Assembly: GCF_040811775.1 (NCBI RefSeq)
Contig: NZ_JBFNXW010000002.1
Span: 248,001-312,000 of the forward strand
Origin: Balneola sp. MJW-20
GTDB taxonomy: Bacteria > Bacteroidota > Rhodothermia > Balneolales > Balneolaceae
Length of the DNA stretch: 64,000 nucleotides
Reading direction: 5' to 3'
The position numbers were made by a program, and so were the translations under genes. Positions 26,112 through 33,310 of the stretch are shown here, one piece after another. A model generated the notes under the pieces. That model saw only the letters and a program-made list of their open reading frames with translations. It was not told the origin of the DNA and ran no database searches. Every line of letters starts with the position of its first letter. The first letter of the stretch is position 1.

Positions 26112-27284
26112 ATGCTAAATCATGAAAATACAACAGTGAGAAAGATCCTGATCTTTGTGGACTGGTTCAAACCCGGTTATAAAGCCGGGGGTCCGATACG
26201 ATCCGTGGCTAATCTTATCGACCACTTACATGATGAGTTTGAATTTGATGTGGTTACCTCCGACCGGGACCAGGGTGACTCCGGGCCTTATGAGAGCATA
26301 GAGATAAATGAATGGATACAATTTGACCACTGCCGGGTTTGGTACCTGTCTCCGGACCAACAGACCATCCGACATTGCCGGGAGATCATTGAGCAGGGGG
26401 ATTATGACAGGATCTATATTAATTCCATGCTTTCTCTGAATTTTGCGCTTAAACCCCTGATGGCATTAAGGAACAGACTGCAAGATGTGATCCTGGCTCC
26501 CCGCGGGATGCTTGGGAAGGGAGCGCTGAGCCTGAAGCCTGTTAAAAAGAAGCTTTTTCTGTGGCTTTTCAGGATGTTGGGTGTGGGCAAAAAGATCACA
26601 TGGCATGCCACCTCTCCGGACGAGGTTGCAGAGATTCAGGAACAGTTTGGTGAAACTATCAAGTTTCATACGGTAAGGAATCTCCCTTCCGTGATGCCGG
26701 AACAGTGCCCGGAAAAGAATAAGGAACCGGGTGACCTAAAGCTCTTTTTTTTGTCCAGGATCAGCAGTATAAAAAACCTCAGTGCAGCACTTGAATATTT
26801 AGCAATGATGGATAGTATCTGTACAATCCGGTTTACGATATTTGGTCCGCTGGAGGAGCCATCATATTGGCAAGAGTGCTGTAGATTGATTGAAAAGCTG
26901 CCGGATCATATACACGTGGAATACAGGGGTACACTTCCCCATCCTGAGATAGAAGAACAGATAAATGACCAGCATCTAATGATACTCCCCACTCTTAATG
27001 AGAATTACGGCCATGTGATTGTTGAAGCCTGGCAGAATGCTTGTCCGGTTATTATTTCCGATAACACGCCGTGGAAGAACCTGGAAGAAAAAAGTGTCGG
27101 TTTTGATATCAGCCTTGATCAACCGGAGAGATTTGTTAAGGGTATCGAAAAAATGGCCGGTATGGATCAAAAGGAATTTGAGCGCTGGTCAAATGCAGCT
27201 TTTGAATATGGCAGGTCGATCACCTATGATGAGGAAGTACTGAATATCTACCGGAAGATGTTCATGGTCGATAAAAAATTATGA
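26112..27284 (+). CDS. Glycosyltransferase family 4
   Basis: This 390-aa protein opens with KILIFVDWFKPGYKAGGPIR (acceptor-loop GG motif). Its donor half has LFFLSRISSIKNLSAALEYL near 215 and LPTLNENYGHVIVEAWQNAC near 295, with the E-x7-E element. Base composition returns to that of the flanking genome, so it belongs to the older, stable part of the locus. Substrate unknown. Confidence 0.88.
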   Translation: MLNHENTTVRKILIFVDWFKPGYKAGGPIRSVANLIDHLHDEFEFDVVTSDRDQGDSGPYESIEINEWIQFDHCRVWYLSPDQQTIRHCREIIEQGDYDRIYINSMLSLNFALKPLMALRNRLQDVILAPRGMLGKGALSLKPVKKKLFLWLFRMLGVGKKITWHATSPDEVAEIQEQFGETIKFHTVRNLPSVMPEQCPEKNKEPGDLKLFFLSRISSIKNLSAALEYLAMMDSICTIRFTIFGPLEEPSYWQECCRLIEKLPDHIHVEYRGTLPHPEIEEQINDQHLMILPTLNENYGHVIVEAWQNACPVIISDNTPWKNLEEKSVGFDISLDQPERFVKGIEKMAGMDQKEFERWSNAAFEYGRSITYDEEVLNIYRKMFMVDKKL

Positions 27285-27337
27285 ACGGGTTAAAGAGCCT
27301 GTTATAAATTAATGATTTATAGTACCTTTACGCACGA

Positions 27338-27886
27338 ATGACAACCGATCTTTCCTCATATAATAATGACTGGTACAACCCGGGAAGCCCGGTAAAACGG
27401 CTATGCTGGTACTTTGTCAACGTGTTTTTTTTTAAGAACACGCTGAATCCCTCATCCTCACTGAAGGTCCTGCTTCTAAAACTATTCGGAGCTAAAGTGG
27501 GGAGGGGAGTAATGATCAAGCCGGGGGTGAATATCAAATATCCCTGGATGCTGAAGATAGGAGACCACAGCTGGGTAGGAGAGAATGTCTGGATCGATAA
27601 CCTGGCTGAAGTGAGTATAGGCAGTAACGTATGTATCTCCCAGGGGGCGCTGCTGCTAAGTGGAAATCATGACTATAAAAAGACTTCTTTTGACCTGATC
27701 ACGAAGCCCATCGTCATAGAAAACGGAGTATGGATCGGGGCAAAGGCAGTGGTCTGCCCGGGGGTCCGGTGCCATTCTCACAGTGTTCTTTCCGTACAGT
27801 CTGTGGCTACAAGAGACCTGGAGGAGTACCAGGTCTACCGGGGAAATCCGGCCCAACCGGTCAGAAAAAGGATGATATCAGAATGA
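27338..27886 (+). CDS. wcaF: WcaF-like colanic-acid-type acetyltransferase
   Basis: This 182-aa hexapeptide-repeat O-acetyltransferase has WYNPGSPVKRLCWYFVNVFF at the N terminus, typical of WcaF. IKPGVNIKYPWMLKIGDHSW, GNHDYKK (active-site histidine) and GNPAQPVRKR at the end follow. It should acetylate a sugar of the repeat unit. Its stop overlaps the ATG of the GT2 gene. Confidence 0.87.
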   Translation: MTTDLSSYNNDWYNPGSPVKRLCWYFVNVFFFKNTLNPSSSLKVLLLKLFGAKVGRGVMIKPGVNIKYPWMLKIGDHSWVGENVWIDNLAEVSIGSNVCISQGALLLSGNHDYKKTSFDLITKPIVIENGVWIGAKAVVCPGVRCHSHSVLSVQSVATRDLEEYQVYRGNPAQPVRKRMISE

Positions 27887-28626
27887 AAATATCGGTGATC
27901 ACCATCTCCTTTAATTCCGAAGCGACCATGGGCAAAACCATTGAAAGCATCCGGGGGCAAAATTATTCTGATATCGAACATATTGTGGTCGACGGCGGAT
28001 CCTCAGACCGGACCCTGGATATTATACAGGACAATGAGAATATAACCAGTAAATGGATCTCAGAACCAGATGACGGGATCTATGATGCCATGAATAAGGG
28101 TATCAGGTTGGCAACGGGTGATGTGATCGGCTTCCTGAACTCCGACGACCGCTATTATGATGAGTATGTCGTTCAAAATATTGCTGATGCTTTCATTAAA
28201 TATGATTGTGACTGTACCTACGGGAATCTGGTCTACTCCAATGATCAGGGTAAAATAACCCGGGTGTGGGACTCCAGGTCATATGAACCGGGCTTATTCC
28301 GTAAAAGCTGGACCCCGGCACATCCTACTTTTTACTGCAAGCAGTCGGTCTACGAACAATATGATCTCTATAAAACAGACTATGAGATCGCTGCGGATGT
28401 GGAGCTCATGTTCCGCTATCTGAATGTGCACGGGATACGGTCGCATTTCATAGATCGCAGACTGGTCAATATGCTGGAAGGAGGGGTGAGCAACCAGGGA
28501 CTACAAAGCACGATCACCATTACAAAAGAAATGTCCCGGGCTTTTAAAGAGAATGGTCTGAAGCTGAATATCCCAAAGTATTTGTTCTATAAGGGACTCA
28601 AAATGAAGGAGTTCCTGAACCGATGA
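27883..28626 (+). CDS. Glycosyltransferase family 2, WcaE-like
   Basis: The true start is ATG 27883 (ATGA overlap), giving 247 aa. The GT-A core reads MKISVITISFNSEATMGKTI, then VVDGGSSDRTLDI and the nucleotide/metal motif NSDDRYYDEY near residue 93, with ISEPDDGIYDAMNKGI between them. It is an inverting transferase on the cytoplasmic side; donor unknown. Gene order WcaF-WcaE-like resembles colanic-acid-type clusters. Confidence 0.9.
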   Translation: MKISVITISFNSEATMGKTIESIRGQNYSDIEHIVVDGGSSDRTLDIIQDNENITSKWISEPDDGIYDAMNKGIRLATGDVIGFLNSDDRYYDEYVVQNIADAFIKYDCDCTYGNLVYSNDQGKITRVWDSRSYEPGLFRKSWTPAHPTFYCKQSVYEQYDLYKTDYEIAADVELMFRYLNVHGIRSHFIDRRLVNMLEGGVSNQGLQSTITITKEMSRAFKENGLKLNIPKYLFYKGLKMKEFLNR

Positions 28627-29570
28627 GTGTGCTGCTGACCGGTGCCAGTGGATTTGTGGGGAAAAACCTCTATCCCTATTTGAAGACCTACATTAAAGCT
28701 GAAATAAGCTGTCTGTACCGCAATTCTCATTCTTTTCCGTATGAACTGTCATCACAGGATCAGCTTATAAGCTGGGGTGAGTTCTGGGAAGGAGAGAGTT
28801 CATACCGGCACTACATCCACCTGGCCGGAAAGGCGCATGACACGAAACAAGTATCCGCTGATAAAGAGTATATTGAGGTCAATTATGAGCTGACTAAAAA
28901 GCTCTACGAACGTTTTCTGGAAGACCCCTCAGCGGAGCTCTTTGTGCTCATGAGTTCCGTAAAGGCAGCGGCTGACTCAGTGGAGGGCCGGCTGACCGAA
29001 GAGGTTCGTCCGCAGCCTGAGACTCCGTATGGGCGCTCCAAGCTGATGGCCGAAGATTACATCATGGAAAATCTTCCGGAGGACAAGAGAGTGATCATCA
29101 TCCGGCCCTGCATGATCCACGGTCCGGGAAATAAGGGGAATCTTAACCTCCTGTACTCTGTAGTCAGTAAAGGGATACCATGGCCACTGGGGGCTTTTGA
29201 TAACCGGCGTTCTTTTCTGTCTATAGATAACCTTAACTACGTGATCGGGGAGATCCTGAATGGTAAACTCAGTTCCGGGATCTATAACATAGCGGATGAT
29301 GAGGCTTTATCCACCAATGAACTGGTTGGACTTATTGCCGAAGTGACCGGGTCCCGCAGCCGGATCTGGAATATTCCGGAAGCCCTGATACGACTGGGAG
29401 CAAAAGCCGGAAATATCTTACCCCTGCCTTTGGATGAGGGGAGGCTACAGAAGCTTACGGAAAACTATGTGGTCAGCAATCAAAAACTTAAGGAAGCAGT
29501 TGGGATCGACCGGATGCCGGTCACTGCAGGGGAAGGACTGATTAAAACCCTCAGGAGTTTCGGCTCATGA
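28623..29570 (+). CDS. wbpV: NAD-dependent 4-keto sugar reductase/epimerase, WbpV-like
   Basis: This 315-aa extended SDR protein has GASGFVGKNL near residue 7, the catalytic YGRSK (Y-x3-K) near 137 and HGPGNKGNL. In Pseudomonas, WbpV reduces the 4-keto-6-deoxy product of WbpM to UDP-FucNAc (or UDP-QuiNAc, depending on the enzyme). The next gene is the initiating transferase that uses this sugar and the WbpM-like dehydratase is two genes on, so the assignment is well supported by context. The 4-bp overlaps on both sides indicate coupling. Confidence 0.83.
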   Translation: MSVLLTGASGFVGKNLYPYLKTYIKAEISCLYRNSHSFPYELSSQDQLISWGEFWEGESSYRHYIHLAGKAHDTKQVSADKEYIEVNYELTKKLYERFLEDPSAELFVLMSSVKAAADSVEGRLTEEVRPQPETPYGRSKLMAEDYIMENLPEDKRVIIIRPCMIHGPGNKGNLNLLYSVVSKGIPWPLGAFDNRRSFLSIDNLNYVIGEILNGKLSSGIYNIADDEALSTNELVGLIAEVTGSRSRIWNIPEALIRLGAKAGNILPLPLDEGRLQKLTENYVVSNQKLKEAVGIDRMPVTAGEGLIKTLRSFGS

Positions 29571-30526
29571 TGAACTATGCTCTTGTTATAGCAATACTGG
29601 CAGTGGCATTGGTGCTTTATTACCGGTGGGCACGTTCGGTAGGTTTTACTGATAAGCCGAACGCCCGTAGCTCACATGACCGGCCTACGGTGCTGGGAGC
29701 CGGGATACTCTTTCCCTTGGCGACTTTGCTATGGTACGTTTTGTTCGATGCTTCAGAGGTATACCTGCTGGCATCCGTACTTATGTCCGGTATCACCGGA
29801 TTCATAGACGACCGGAAGCCCCTCAGTCCGCTGATCCGGCTGATGATACAGTTTGCGGCCGTAGCTTTGGTATTAGCGGAATCAGGAGTCTTTGGGTTGC
29901 CGGTTTTTGCCGTGATCCTGTACTTTATCCTGATCACCGGCTGGGTCAACACGTTTAACTTTATGGACGGGATCAACGGGATCACCGCCCTGTATGCGCT
30001 CTCGGTGCTATGCGGGGTTTGGTTGTTTCTGCCGGATGGGTCCGGTGCCCTCGTCCCGCTGGTGTATGTGACCGGGATCGCGATACTGATTTTCAGCTTT
30101 TATAACGTCCGGCCAAAGGCGCTGGCCTTTGCCGGGGATGTAGGGAGTTACAGCCTGGGCATCATTCTGGCCTACCTGGTCTCCGGTCTGGTCACAAGCA
30201 CCGGGCGATGGGAGTTTATCCTGTTGGTCGGGGTATACGGAGTGGATTCCGTGCTGACCATCCTGCACCGTCTGATCCGTAAAGAGAATATCTTTGATGC
30301 CCATCGCTCACATCTCTATCAGTATCTGGCCAATGAAATGCGTATCCCGCATGTTTTGGTATCGGTCCTATATGCACTTACTCAGCTGATCGTTATCATA
30401 TCATTGTATCAGTTAGATGTCAGCTGTTGGAGCAACCTGGCTATTTTCTGGCTGGTATTCTTGTCCCTGATCTACGTCTTCCTGAAGAGGTGGATCTTGA
30501 ATAGGGTATATAAACCTGAAGGTTAA
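29567..30526 (+). CDS. wbpL: Undecaprenyl-phosphate sugar-1-P transferase, WbpL/WecA family
   Basis: This 319-aa polytopic membrane enzyme of the MraY/WecA family has about 10 helices. The family motifs are visible: DKPNARSSHDRPT near 25, FIDDRKPLSP near 80 (metal-binding D-D), NTFNFMDGINGI near 125 and HRSHLYQYL near 255. It starts glycan assembly by moving a sugar-1-phosphate (probably FucNAc-1-P) onto undecaprenyl phosphate. Two consecutive ATGs (29567 and 29570) are equally possible. Confidence 0.9.
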   Translation: MMNYALVIAILAVALVLYYRWARSVGFTDKPNARSSHDRPTVLGAGILFPLATLLWYVLFDASEVYLLASVLMSGITGFIDDRKPLSPLIRLMIQFAAVALVLAESGVFGLPVFAVILYFILITGWVNTFNFMDGINGITALYALSVLCGVWLFLPDGSGALVPLVYVTGIAILIFSFYNVRPKALAFAGDVGSYSLGIILAYLVSGLVTSTGRWEFILLVGVYGVDSVLTILHRLIRKENIFDAHRSHLYQYLANEMRIPHVLVSVLYALTQLIVIISLYQLDVSCWSNLAIFWLVFLSLIYVFLKRWILNRVYKPEG

Positions 30527-30758
30527 ATCATCAGGTACAGTTCAAGGATGACTCGGATGATATTTGCGTGGAGCTGAAAGCCCAAAGTATTATTTAATAT
30601 TTCCTGTTCAATAACCCAATAACCAAAAAGGGTACTCACTCACACTTATTAGAAATAGCTAAATTGCTTTGAACTATGACTTTAATGATTTAGTTTTTAA
30701 AGCTGTAAGCAAGGGAATTTTAATTAACAGGGGTACCCAAATGGGTACTTAATGGGTA

Positions 30759-32618
30759 ATGGATAAGATCTTACTTGAACATCGTAACTGGATCAAAGTA
30801 GTTGCGGATGCAGCCATTTGGTCGCTGCTTACCATCCCTGCATTTATACTTCGCTTCGAATTTAATGTAGGTACCTGGCTGGATACTATGCTGATCACTG
30901 CAGCCGTGCTGATGCCTTTCAAACTGTTTGTGATCATCCGCTTCGGATGGCGGTCCCGTTCCTGGCAGTATTCCAGTGTAACCGACCTGCTGAATCTCTT
31001 TAAATGGCTGGGCGGGTTTACCCTGATCTATTTCATGACCTCCCTGGCGATCCGGCCTGCTTTCGTCGTTCCTTTATCTGTTCCGGTGATCGAAGGCATG
31101 ATGGCACTGATCGTACTGGGCGGAATGCGTTTTATGGCGCGTCTCTATTTTATCGAATACATCAAGCCTAAAAAGGTGAACGGCGAGATCAAACGGGTGA
31201 TGATCGCCGGGGCGGGAGATGCCGGTTCCATGATGGCACGGGAAATGATGCGTCACCCGGAATCAGGCTATAAACCTGTAGTATTTATTGATGATAACCC
31301 GGTTAAATGGGATCAGAAGATCTCCGGGATCCCTATTGCCGGACGTACCTCCGAACTGTGCAACATTGCCAAAGAATATAAATGCGATGAACTGATCATT
31401 GCTATGCCGGCGGAGTCCGGTGATGTGATCCGCAGAGTCGTGGAGAATGCCCGGAAGTGTAAATTGTCGCATAAGATCATACCAGGACTGCATGAGCTTA
31501 TCTCCGGTAAGGTGGATATCAAGACCCTGCGGAATGTGGACCTGGAGGACCTGCTTCGCCGTAAACCGGTACAGCTGGACCAGGTACGGATCGAAGAATA
31601 TGTAAATCATCGCAGGGTGATGGTTACCGGTGCCGGCGGATCCATCGGTTCCGAGATCGTACGGCAGATCGCTAAATTTGAGCCGGAAAGCATTGTACTG
31701 CTGGGCCGTGGGGAGAACAGCATCCACCGGATCACCCGTGAGATGATGCAGAATCATCCGGAGATCAAACTGCATATCAAGATCGCAGATGTACGGGATG
31801 TGCACACCATGGAGCGGATCTTTGAAGAGGCCCGACCCGAGGTGGTCTTCCATGCAGCCGCCCATAAGCATGTGCCTTTGATGGAGAAGAATCCCGACCA
31901 GGCTATTTTCAATAATGTGGGCGGGACCCGCAACCTGGTCAATCTCTCCCTGGATTACGGCGTTAAACATTTTGTGAATATCTCCACGGATAAAGCCATC
32001 AATCCTACCTCTGTGATGGGAGCTTCCAAGCGTATCGCTGAGTACGTAGTGGAAAGAGGCTCTCTGCAGGCAGACCCGGACCAGACCTTTGTATCGGTTC
32101 GGTTTGGTAACGTACTGGGCAGCCGGGGATCCGTGATCCCGATCTTCCGGGAGCAGATCCGTAAAGGCGGTCCCGTGACAGTCACCGATCCCGATATGGT
32201 GCGTTATTTCATGACCATACCGGAAGCCTCGCAGCTGGTCCTTATGGCCGGCGCACTGAGAGAGAACGGAGCAGTCTTTGTACTCGACATGGGTGAACCT
32301 GTCAGGATCCTGGATATGGCCCGTGACCTGATCCGTCTCTCGGGACTGGAACCGGACAAGGACATCCGGATCGAGATCACCGGTAAACGGCCGGGTGAAA
32401 AACTCTATGAGGAACTGCTTACCGACGAAGAGGGGACCACCATGTCTCGCTACGAAAAGATCATGATGGCCAACCGAAAGGGACTGCCGGAACACTTCGG
32501 TCAGAAACTGAATGACCTGTTCACGATTGCGGAATCCGGCGACTCTTATTCCATCCGGGAGATGATCCACCGGATCGTCCCCAGCTACTCGGGATTGCCA
32601 AAAGCGGAAAGCGATTAG
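30759..32618 (+). CDS. wbpM: Membrane-bound UDP-GlcNAc 4,6-dehydratase, WbpM/PglF type
   Basis: This 619-aa protein has four N-terminal membrane helices (about 10-120). A CoA-binding-like Rossmann domain (IAGAGDAGSMMAREM, about 148) follows, and then the catalytic SDR domain with GAGGSIGSEI near 290 and STDKAINPTSVMGASKR near 410. It makes the 4-keto-6-deoxy UDP-sugar for the WbpV-like reductase. It differs from the soluble LegB-like dehydratase at 3088, so the locus runs two separate 6-deoxy-amino-sugar routes. A long antisense frame over this gene is a codon-composition shadow. Confidence 0.93.
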   Translation: MDKILLEHRNWIKVVADAAIWSLLTIPAFILRFEFNVGTWLDTMLITAAVLMPFKLFVIIRFGWRSRSWQYSSVTDLLNLFKWLGGFTLIYFMTSLAIRPAFVVPLSVPVIEGMMALIVLGGMRFMARLYFIEYIKPKKVNGEIKRVMIAGAGDAGSMMAREMMRHPESGYKPVVFIDDNPVKWDQKISGIPIAGRTSELCNIAKEYKCDELIIAMPAESGDVIRRVVENARKCKLSHKIIPGLHELISGKVDIKTLRNVDLEDLLRRKPVQLDQVRIEEYVNHRRVMVTGAGGSIGSEIVRQIAKFEPESIVLLGRGENSIHRITREMMQNHPEIKLHIKIADVRDVHTMERIFEEARPEVVFHAAAHKHVPLMEKNPDQAIFNNVGGTRNLVNLSLDYGVKHFVNISTDKAINPTSVMGASKRIAEYVVERGSLQADPDQTFVSVRFGNVLGSRGSVIPIFREQIRKGGPVTVTDPDMVRYFMTIPEASQLVLMAGALRENGAVFVLDMGEPVRILDMARDLIRLSGLEPDKDIRIEITGKRPGEKLYEELLTDEEGTTMSRYEKIMMANRKGLPEHFGQKLNDLFTIAESGDSYSIREMIHRIVPSYSGLPKAESD

Positions 32619-32629
32619 ATATAAAAGCT

Positions 32630-32660
32630 GAAAGTTCGAAGCGGAAAGCTCTGCCGAAGG
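32630..32660 (+). repeat. Heptad array after wbpM
   Basis: Units agctgaa, agttcga, agcggaa and agctctg run at an exact 7-bp period just after the wbpM stop. The unit differs from those of other arrays but keeps the AG-N5 pattern. Confidence 0.45.
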
Positions 32661-32673
32661 CATCCCTTTGGGA
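32652..32673 (+). repeat. 22-nt double-hairpin repeat, copy 3
   Basis: Reads TGCC-GAA-GGCA then TCCC-TTT-GGGA, with both stems as in the copies at 1747 and 1988, some 31 kb away. Confidence 0.6.
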
Positions 32674-32902
32674 AAAGGAGGTCTGAAGCCTGAAGGGGCA
32701 AGCTTGAGTCTAAGGCAACTTTAAGGTAGAAAATAGAACGCGGAAGTCGCGGATGGTTGGTTTGGATAAGATCTCGTTTGGAACATTAGCATATCTTTAG
32801 CCAGGATTTCATTCGAGGGGTGGAACGAAGGCATAGCTAGGGAATAAGTGCAGGGCAGGAAGTACCAGACGAGCATGATCAGCTAATCAACTGAAGGTCG
32901 TA

Positions 32903-32955
32903 TTTTGTGCAAAGCGCAAAAGACCGAAGCGGCTCCGGTCCACGGTCCCCCGTCC
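32903..32955 (+). repeat. 213-bp element, right-end fragment in unit one
   Basis: It contains the hairpin ttttgtgc-aaa-gcgcaaaa (one G-T wobble relative to the others), gaccgaag and a degraded heptad end. The left part of the element is absent. Confidence 0.65.
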
Positions 32956-32990
32956 TTCAGATCCGCCCGCATCCCTTTGGGAAAAGGAGG

Positions 32991-33012
32991 TCTGAAGTCT
33001 GAAGCCTGAAGG
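32991..33012 (+). repeat. Three-unit heptad array
   Basis: ctgaagt, ctgaagc and ctgaagg follow one another from 32992 at a period of seven. The equivalent position in duplication unit one has only two units. Confidence 0.45.
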
Positions 33013-33217
33013 GTCAAGCCTGTGCCTAGGTATATTTTTGGGAGAGAATAGAACGCGGATTGCTTGGATGGATGGTATGGATTAGATCTCGGTTGGAACA
33101 TTAGCATATCTTTAGTCAGGATTTCATTCGAGGGGTGGAACGAAGGCATAGCAAGGGAATAAGTGCAGGGCAGGAAGTACCAGACGAGCATGATCAGCCA
33201 ATCAACTGAAGGTCGTA

Positions 33218-33278
33218 TTTTGCGCAAAGCGCAAAAGACCGAAGCGGCTCCGGTCTCCGGTCACCGGTCCCCCGTCCT
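33218..33278 (+). repeat. 213-bp element, right-end fragment in unit two
   Basis: Hairpin ttttgcgc-aaa-gcgcaaaa at 33218-33236, then gaccgaag and degenerate cggtc heptads. It lies 33 bp beyond the stop of the minus-strand export gene. Confidence 0.65.
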
Positions 33279-33310
33279 TCAGATCCGCCCGCATCCCTTT
33301 GAAAGCCAGA

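Larger units (their letters stand above)
32660..33290 (+). repeat. Tandem duplication, two units of about 315 bp
   Basis: Unit one begins gcatcccttt at 32660, unit two at 32969, and a third start appears at 33291. The internal stretch from agatctcg (32769 and 33084) to ggtcg (32896 and 33211) is nearly identical at an offset of 315. Each unit ends in a right-end fragment of the 213-bp element. Only a few substitutions and indels separate the units, so the duplication is fairly recent. Confidence 0.85.
32619..33310. other. Intergenic region with tandem duplication and element fragments
   Basis: This gap lies between the convergent wbpM and wza-type genes. It contains a heptad array (32630-32660), the 22-nt double-hairpin repeat (32652-32673), a roughly 315-bp tandem duplication and two right-end fragments of the 213-bp element. 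I see no credible gene; a 114-aa minus-strand frame (32883-33227) is assembled from duplicated non-coding sequence. Confidence 0.7.

Noticed and set aside
31263..32663. 466-codon minus-strand reading frame
   Set aside because: It lies wholly antisense to the WbpM-type gene, whose protein has all family motifs. The frame has no domain and reflects codon bias.
32883..33227. 114-codon minus-strand frame between wbpM and wza
   Set aside because: Built from the duplicated non-coding unit, with the same residues repeated at both ends; no homology and no start signal.
32660..33300. CRISPR-like repeat array
   Set aside because: Only two long units in tandem, no short repeats with unique spacers and no cas genes. 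It is a tandem duplication.
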